The notes beneath the pieces are model-generated. The model was not told the DNA's origin. It made no database searches and saw only the letters and a program-made list of their open reading frames with translations. The translations under genes and the position numbers were made by a program. Below are positions 57,006 to 64,000 of a stretch of DNA of 64,000 bases, one piece after another. The DNA lies in the NCBI GenBank assembly GCA_904066235.2, contig CAJFCV020000006.1, positions 9,300,001 through 9,364,000 on the forward strand, read 5' to 3'. The DNA comes from Bursaphelenchus xylophilus (lineage: Eukaryota; Nematoda; Chromadorea; Rhabditida; Aphelenchoididae). Each line of letters opens with the position of its first letter. Position 1 is the stretch's first letter.

Positions 57006-59538
57006 GTAACTTTTTAGTTTTTGGTTAATGAAAGGAGAAGTATGCCTAGAGAAAAGTGTGAATTGCGATTGGAAATAAATAAATTTTATACCAATTATTA
57101 TGTGATCCTCCAATATATTTTCTTATTAGTGCTAATATGTAATTTCTACCGTCAAAGAAAGAAATTAATTCCTCGAGGGATCAAAAAAAGAAAATTTAAT
57201 TCTACGGTGGCATATCAACCGTAGCACGCAACGGACTTCAATTTATATTGGAACCATTCGTTATGACATTCAGACGTTATAATTAAAAGCATTTTTTACA
57301 AGTGTCGGGAAAGTGCATTAGAATCAACAAATCGGAAAGATGCGCGTATTCTGAGGGCATAAAAAGGCGCAATTGACATTGTACGTCAAACGTAGATGAA
57401 AGTAAAGTCACGTGAAAGCGGGAAAACATGGGGTTTGAAGAGAAAAGAAAATGTCTTAAGTGTAATATAAAATTATAGTATGTATTCAAATTGGATGGTA
57501 AATAGAATAATAGGCGAAGAGAAGATGCCGAAAATAACTTTATTTTCAGGAAAAAAGCGAAATTTTTAAGATGACGGTAATTAGTTTGCAAGAAAAATGT
57601 GGTAATTACGGGTAATTATTTCTAGCATATATTCAAAAGAAGGGATCGTATGGGTTGTGATTTGAAGTTGGTCTATATGTGTTCGGGCCGAATTTTGTTA
57701 AGAAAGATGTAACATTATTAGCTTGGGGTGTGCAGAAAGCCCTAAGTTTTGGCGCCAAAAGTTTTCATGAATTCAAAACTTCTTTTGAAGGTTGGCGTAT
57801 GTACAACGTCTCTATAAACAACGTTTCTTTGCGTGCTTGATTTGTGAGCTTACGAGAAAATCTGTTTTTTTTTGTTACTTCAATTTGAATAGCGTCTTGA
57901 TTTTGGACTGAACTCAATGTCAGCAAAAGGTATATAACTAGCCAAAAAACGGACCATAACCGGAAATCCCTCCCAAAATTAATAACTAAAAAAACACACT
58001 TCAACATAGACCCCAAGCAACACACCCCTAATACTTACTGTAAGCCATATATAACTACTTGTTATGATGACTATCCGATAATTGTTCTGCAATCAGTAGG
58101 CTTAAAAAATAAAAAAAAAATAAGAAAATCTACCGAAATTCAGAGAAATTTCGCCTCAATTACATTTCAAGAGCACTTCAGCCCTTCAAAATGTCCCGGC
58201 TTATCCTACAAATAATTATACTCACCTCTATTGCGCAATTTCTTATGTAAGCATCCGGAATCCCCAGATGGGGAAGTTAAACGTCAAAAATCTCGAAATA
58301 ATTGGCCAATGGTAAAAAAGTCGGACGGGGGGCATCAAATTCCGCTTCCGTTTACACCCGTGGATGTAGTCCTGCTCAAGCTTTCGTTTCACACAACTCA
58401 TTACCTTGTATTTATTGGAAGCGAAAAGTTACGTCAGATTAACAAACATCAAGCCCTTTGGCAAGAAGTTTTCGATTTGTTTGTTAGAAGTGGACTTAAT
58501 GCAAGGTAAAAAATTAATGTTTTCGTGGGTTGTGGAATGGGCCGCTTAATGGTGTCAATGGTTTTAAGGACACCTCATACTCTCATAAGTCAGGTTTTAT
58601 TAACTTTGTGAGCAAAAATTGCGGCTTTAAATTTGATCTAATCAATCGTATTTTAGCATTTTTAATTTAAAAAAAAAATTTATTTGAAACTTAGTATAAA
58701 CAGCTAGTACGGAAAAGCCATAACGACTGAAAAATCAACAATTTCAATTAGAAATTCTCTTGAAAATTTGTTTTTCCGAAGTCTTATTAACTTAACTCTA
58801 TAAGGTTATTTCTCAATCCCCCCACACTCAATTAACATTTTTCGAAAAGTTACAGCAAAGTCCATTTCCCACACAATGTGTTTTCGTTCTCCCACGAACA
58901 CCTACACCTTCCGTGTTCACACAAGAAACAACCTGAATTTCGACAAGTTTGCAGAGCGTTGAAAATATGAAAATATGTTTCGTACGTATTTTTATAATTC
59001 GCGGATAAACCGGGAATTTATGTGATATTAGCGGTAACTTTCCGGAAATGGTTGATGCGGAAAAGGTGGTGCCGACCGAGGGCCTTTATTATTAAGTCAA
59101 AACAAGGATTGTTTTCGCGTTGAAACACAGATTTGAAAAAAAAATGAAAAACTTGTGTTTTTTTCGAAAAAAATAATAAAATGGGCATGATAATAAAAAA
59201 ACTCGGACATATATTCTTTTATAATTCTTTAGAGATAGCAGTTGCACTATGTATAGACTCTTGAGGCGCTCCAAGAAATCCAGTGTCGTGCAAATTACGA
59301 ATAACCGCAGTGATTACGAAATGAATGCACTTTACTCACAACGCTCCAGAAATACCTCAAAAGGTCATCTGAGACGTTTGGAAAAGCGAGACATACAAAA
59401 ACAAAAAAAATGTAGGAAGAGGTAAAGTGGAACCAAGAAAAATACGAAGCTTCACTGCCACGGAGCCTACAAAGTACGCCGAAAACGTAAATAGCAATTA
59501 CGTACACAATAGGTTTTCCGAAAACATAAAAAAAATTC
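57006..59538. other. Gene-poor region between tRNA-Met copies 2 and 3
   Basis: I see no gene I can support with splice sites and domains. Two weak hints: an ATG at 58190 that starts a 19-residue signal-peptide-like stretch (SRLILQIIILTSIAQFL) followed by GTAAGC, and a minus-strand hydrophobic frame at 57765-58025. Either could be an exon of a small secreted protein, but neither connects cleanly to a second exon. Confidence 0.35.
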
Positions 59539-59610
59539 TGCCCCAAGTGAGGATCGAACTCACGGCCTTCAGATTATGAGACTGACGCGCTGCCACTGCG
59601 CTATTGAGGC
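59539..59610 (-). tRNA. Elongator tRNA-Met (CAT), copy 3
   Basis: Minus-strand copy, identical to copy 2 over all 72 nt, including anticodon loop CTCATAA. Downstream on the minus strand is AGAATTTTTTT, a pol III terminator. Confidence 0.96.
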
Positions 59611-62222
59611 ACACTCTTTCAACATTTCTAAACCCCTAAGGACCGTTGTCTAAACAGTTTTTGACCTTGGGTGACACGAAAAAATATTATTTTTTGTATT
59701 CGTATCACGCGACCCTTGTTACCAAACTAGGACAAATACGAAAACTTTTGAGAAATGAATATCCGCCAAGTACATACAACTGTGTGAATGGGGAATCTTA
59801 TTATAGACAGCTACAATCCAATATATCAATTTTTTCATACTAAAAACTGATTAAAAAATGGCAGTTGTCTGACGAACATAAGCTAGAAATTTTGAGCATT
59901 TACTACGTAGTGTTTCCGTATCAAAACGAAATTCTGTTTACCTTTTTCTGAGAGAATAAAATGTGGTCCAATCAAATAATTTTGAATAAAAATATGGGAA
60001 AAGGAGGCAGGTGTAAACGTGCTAATTGAGTTGTAATGAAAGCGAGCAAAAACGGTAGCGGCGGCAGACAATACGTGCCATAAAAAAGACGACAAAACGA
60101 GTTTTGGAGCGTCACGTGAAAGGCATGGTTAGGTATTGAAAAATAAGGGATGGCCTAGTAAAATATATAACTTGAATATACGGTGGGGGGACCTGATCCA
60201 GTGGCAAAAAATGTCCCATTTTGCATCCGCGAAATATCAAAAATGTGGCAAAATGCTTCCCTCTCCAAGTGAAAAAACTCCGATTTCAAAAGCCAGCCCG
60301 CTCTTTTTGTGAGGGAAAGGGCCGCCCTTCAAAACGAAGTTTTTTCACTTCGAGAGGGAAGCATTTTGCCACATTTTTGTTGCTTCCCGGATGCAAAATG
60401 GTTCGCTTTTTGCCACTGGATCAGGTACCTCACTGTATAAAGTTGCTGCCTGCGGGCATAAGCACTGGCTGGTATTTGACTTTCACGTCATCTTGAGCCA
60501 TTTTTGGGAAGAAAAGAAATTTCAATATCGCTGTTTCTGGCAATCGCAAATTCTCTAGAAACCGCCCGAAAAATCTCACAAAAACTGGTTATTTTCTATT
60601 ATGTCTAAGGAAATGGTCAATGTACTGCAAATTTCCAGCTGCTCCACGTTTAACGGAGTACACCATTTATGTGGTAATACACACCAGTTATTTATTATGC
60701 AAAAAAAACAATAAACCTCTACATTTCAGGCAGTTTCTTCAAAATTGAAAAAAAGTTTTGAAAGAAGAACCTTGTGTAATCAACAAACACCTCCGTGACA
60801 TTTTTTGCCACTCCGAGAAAGTGTAACGACCGGGCTAACCTTTAAACCTACGAAAATGGCATTAAAAACGCACTTGGAAACCGTAAAGACCAATAAGATT
60901 TAGAAAACGCCGCGGAAAACTGAATTAACGGACCGGCTAGATTGCATTAAAACCCAACTTATTCTGAAGTATGGGTAATGGAAGGTGTTACTTCCTTATA
61001 TGCATAGTCAATTGCGAGTGGAGAAGTCGAAAAGAAATGAATTGGAAATTACAACGGAATCATTAAGAGGGTTGTGGTTTTATATGGCATAATTCTCTGT
61101 TCTGCATAGCTAGCGCCACACAAACATCAGCGCAATTTCAAGGCAAAAGTGCTTGACGTCCTTGGGGACTATTACGGTGCTACTCGAGGCATAAAGTCAG
61201 TAGAATTTGCATTTGTTCTTCTCTGATCTATTGCTTTCGTCGCTGCGACTTACCGCCAAGCGACGTGCACTTTCTTGCGAGACATCTTTCAAACTTGCCT
61301 TGCCGTGACGTCGGCGGAAATGTTCCGCTGACTTTTTGTCTCGAGTACTATTACATAAAACGCCTCCCCTTTCGGTCGACGGAAGTTCGGGTCAATACAA
61401 AATTGATCAATAGGGGCATAGGGTAGGTGGATACCCGAAAAAAGGTTGTAGAAAGTGCCTAGAGGCCTGGCAAAGCCGTTGCGGATGTTTGGCGAAGACT
61501 CGGCAAGGGCTCGCAATATGTCCACTTTTTCTAATTTGAGTTATCACTAATGTTAGGTTTCTCTACCCTGAGTTATTGCAACATATAAACGACCAAAGTT
61601 TGCGGCAAAAGACGAAGATCCGTAACTTTTACCTATATATTATTGATGTGATTACATATAAAATGCCTCAAAATAGGTGATAAGCTATCTTAGCACCCGA
61701 TCAATCGGGGTGCTTCTCCTAGCAGTCGTAGCGCCCTATAAAATTGCTCTCATATAAATATAAACCTATACAAAAAATATTGTTTCCGGACAAAAAAAAG
61801 AAACACCATATGTAGACCCTTTGTTGACTTAAATGCACCATAGGTGATAGACAGAATACTTGCCTACTCGAAAAACAAAGCCATCAAGTTCCCTTTGTTT
61901 TAGTCTATAAACTATCAACCACTCATACTGCCAGTTTAATAAAACATTCTCCCCACGCCCGGCGAAACGTTTTCTCCCTACAAAAGTTAAAGTCGCCTTG
62001 AGGGCTTTTCAAACTTTTTTCATATTGCCAAATCAATTTCCATGACAACCCCTGTTCGGAATTAATGCGCGGTTTGCCTTTCGTTATAGGGCCGGTAAAA
62101 AAGGAGCGGCCCAAAAACAATTGGGCCGAGGAGAGAGGCTGGACATTGTAGTTGTCGCCATAGGCTGAGCTCGAGACTTTTGAGTAATGATATTCAAAAA
62201 GTCATCATTTTTAATTTATTTA
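59611..62222. other. Gene-poor region before the SLC26-like gene
   Basis: Contains one family A MITE (60181-60435). A 78-codon minus-strand frame at 61289-61525 lacks an ATG and splice context. A short stem (GCACCCGATCAATCGGGGTGC, about 61694) is the only local structure noticed. No gene is supported. Confidence 0.4.
60181..60435. mobile_element. Foldback MITE, family A (intergenic)
   Basis: CGGTGGGGGGACCTGATCCA... and ...TGGATCAGGTACCTCACTG with TA on both sides; one of the best-preserved arms. Confidence 0.85.
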
Positions 62223-64000
62223 TTAAATTCTCGATTCGTGCAACTGGAAATCGAACGGATTTGTGGATAAAATGGTTATCGGCTGCTCGTTGGGCTTACA
62301 ACTTGAGTCAAAGATGAGTTCCTCAGCGCTGTCGTAGAAGCCGCACTCCTCCAGGATTGGATGTGTTAGTTGAATTTGGCGCTGAACTTGTTCTGAAGAG
62401 AAAGTTCTGACATGAGTTAAGAGAGACTTCTAGCCCGAGAAATTTGAAATTTTCAACCCTACCGGTCGCTTCAACAAAATTCACGCTAGCCGCTGCTCTC
62501 TTAATAGCCTCCACCATTTCCTGAAGAGCTTTCAGCCCAGCCGTGTCGATATGGGTGACTCCAGAAAAGTCAAAAATGAAGACTCTGGGGACCTGCAACA
62601 CAAGACAATTTCCGTTCGTTCCGATCAGCATACCGGTCCAAGCCCTTGGGCATTCCATTTTCGCAACGTTTCTTCCACAGTCTTCTTGAACAATCTTGCG
62701 TTTGAGAAGATTAGCATCGCTTCAAACCGATAAATACACATGTCCATCTTGTGCTTTCGCTTCGAATAGCAGGCTTCCCATTTTGGCCATTGCGTTCGCC
62801 AAGTTACTATGAGAAGTTGGAAGCATAAGGAGATTATTAAGCCACCAATAACGTCGGTGAGCACGGTAGCTCCAAATGCAACACACCAGAGGACCTGAAA
62901 ACGGTCAAAAATTTGAAAAGTCGAGATATTGTTGCTTACAAAGTCGTATCTAGAGATTCGATAGAAGCTTGGGAGCTCTTTGAACCCTTTCAGAATATTT
63001 CGAAGTGCCACTAAGATGATTGCGGCAAGGACGGTCTGAAAAGCACACAATTATAGAGCTTCCTAATACGGCTAATTGCACTCACCATTGGCAAACAGTA
63101 GAAGAAAGAGGCGAAGAACATGACCACGACGAATGTGAAGGCAAATGCTATTAAATTTGCCATCTGAAAACTAACCAATTAGTACAGTAGGGGACCTGAT
63201 TCAGTGGCAAAAAACGTGCCGTTTTGCATTCGGGAAGTATCAAAAATGTGGCAAAATGCTTCCCTGTCCAAGTGAAAAAAATCTCAGATTTCAAAAGCGC
63301 GCCCGCTCTTTTTGTGAGGAAAAGGGCGCGCCCTTCAAAACGAAGTTTTTTCACTTGGAGAGGGAAGCATTTTGCCACATTTTTAATGCTTCCCGGATGC
63401 AAAATGGTACGTTTTTTGCCACTGGATCAGGTCCCTCACTGTACTGTTTAAATAAGCTTTAATTATGCCCGTCTTCAACAACAGATACGCCTCCTTTTTT
63501 ACCTGAGTAACAGCTCCGCACTCTGATAAAATCAACGGTCGACCAAGCCCATTGGCTGCCGGAAAAGTGGGGAAAAGCCCGCTGACTGCCAACGTCGCTC
63601 CAACCGCGTAAATCTCTTGGTTGTCGTCCACGACATAACCCTTCTTCTGGCACATTACAGTGGCGATCGAAAGATGAACCGCCACCATGACGACGGTAAT
63701 AGCTAAAGCGTCCGTCCAAATGTATTGCAATAGCGCGGCATTCGGCATTGCGGGCATTGGAATTCCTTGTGGAATATCGCCGACAATCTTGACGTTAAAG
63801 CGGCCATTAAAATCAAAGAAGTAGCTGATAATTGTGGCCACAATACACTAAATTTTTGATGCTTGATTTTGGGAAATGAAATGAAATTCTCACCAAAATG
63901 AGTTCATAAGGAATTGTCAACTTCTTCTTGAGGCTTGCGTTCAACGCCGGAGTGACTATCATTTTGCCAATGAGCAGAAACGCGACTGAAACAACGCCAA
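62223..64000 (-). CDS. SLC26/SulP anion transporter with STAS domain (N-terminal part outside window)
   Basis: Exons (minus strand) 63894->64000, 63503-63847, 63086-63163, 62940-63035, 62634-62894, 62463-62592 and 62223-62392, all in phase, end at TAA 62223. SulP features are GKMIVTPALNASLKKK and TIPYELIL, VGDIPQGIPMPAMP, GLFPTFPAANGLGRPLILSE (SLC26 core motif), FFYCLPMTVLAAIILVALR, and a C-terminal STAS domain with VFIFDFSGVTHIDTAGLKAL. The protein exchanges or conducts small anions such as sulphate, chloride, bicarbonate or oxalate across the plasma membrane; which one is not visible. The STAS domain seems to lack a long variable insert. A family A MITE lies in an intron. The 5' half lies beyond the right edge. 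Confidence 0.9.
63185..63441. mobile_element. Foldback MITE, family A (SLC26-like intron)
   Basis: CAGTAGGGGACCTGATTCA... and ...GGATCAGGTCCCTCACTG with TA on both sides. Nearly perfect 110-bp arms. Confidence 0.85.

Noticed and set aside
58190..58509. Small secreted protein gene
   Set aside because: The signal-peptide-like start and the downstream frame are in different phases, and no acceptor of suitable phase joins them.

Overview
The window is genomic DNA from a nematode, probably a chromadorean. The species cannot be told from the sequence. The evidence is many short introns (down to about 41 nt) with the nematode TTTTCAG-type acceptor, serpentine chemoreceptors of the Srsx and Srh classes (known only from nematodes), and AT-rich non-coding DNA full of small inverted-repeat transposons. 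Exons were placed by hand from splice signals and reading-frame continuity. In nearly every model the exon phases close exactly.

Layout: (1) 1-12.7 kb is a chemoreceptor cluster. Four tandem srsx genes lie on the + strand (the first cut by the window edge, the third broken by one frameshift). Two small unknown genes lie among them, and one srh gene lies on the - strand. (2) 13.4-24.3 kb holds a ketohexokinase-like sugar kinase followed by a beta-tubulin gene. A nearly perfect 3.74 kb tandem duplication runs from the kinase's fourth intron to the tubulin's first intron. It leaves an orphan tubulin first exon and an orphan pair of kinase 3' exons between the two intact genes. (3) 24.9-30.9 kb (-) is an adhesion GPCR with a GPS cleavage motif. 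(4) 33.3-40.8 kb (-) is a 16-exon TRAPPC9/Trs120 trafficking subunit. (5) 41.5-45.9 kb (+) is a tandem pair of BTB-domain genes. (6) 46.5-49.1 kb (-) is an EFHC1-like DM10-domain ciliary protein. (7) 49.8-52.7 kb (+) holds a four-helix membrane protein and a type II membrane fibrinogen-domain protein. (8) 53.1-55.3 kb (-) is a G-protein alpha subunit. (9) 56.2-59.6 kb holds three elongator tRNA-Met genes in otherwise gene-poor DNA. (10) 62.2-64.0 kb (-) is the 3' part of an SLC26/SulP anion transporter.

The genes do not form one pathway. The coherent themes are sensory signalling (chemoreceptors, adhesion GPCR, G-alpha) and cilium or microtubule biology (beta-tubulin, EFHC1-like). The most unusual content is the repeat fraction. 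At least five distinct foldback or MITE families sit mostly in introns. One group shares CAAGGG...CCCTTG ends with 3-bp TAA/TTA target duplications, and three of its members carry tRNA-like pol III A/B boxes. One of these also carries a 95-codon unidentified reading frame between its arms. The two BTB paralogues give a direct filled-site versus empty-site comparison for one such insertion. Three places show scars typical of replication template switching: the kinase/tubulin duplication with 2-bp microhomology, a snap-back copy of an srsx exon start, and a 45-bp piece of the EFHC1-like gene placed at the BTB duplication junction.
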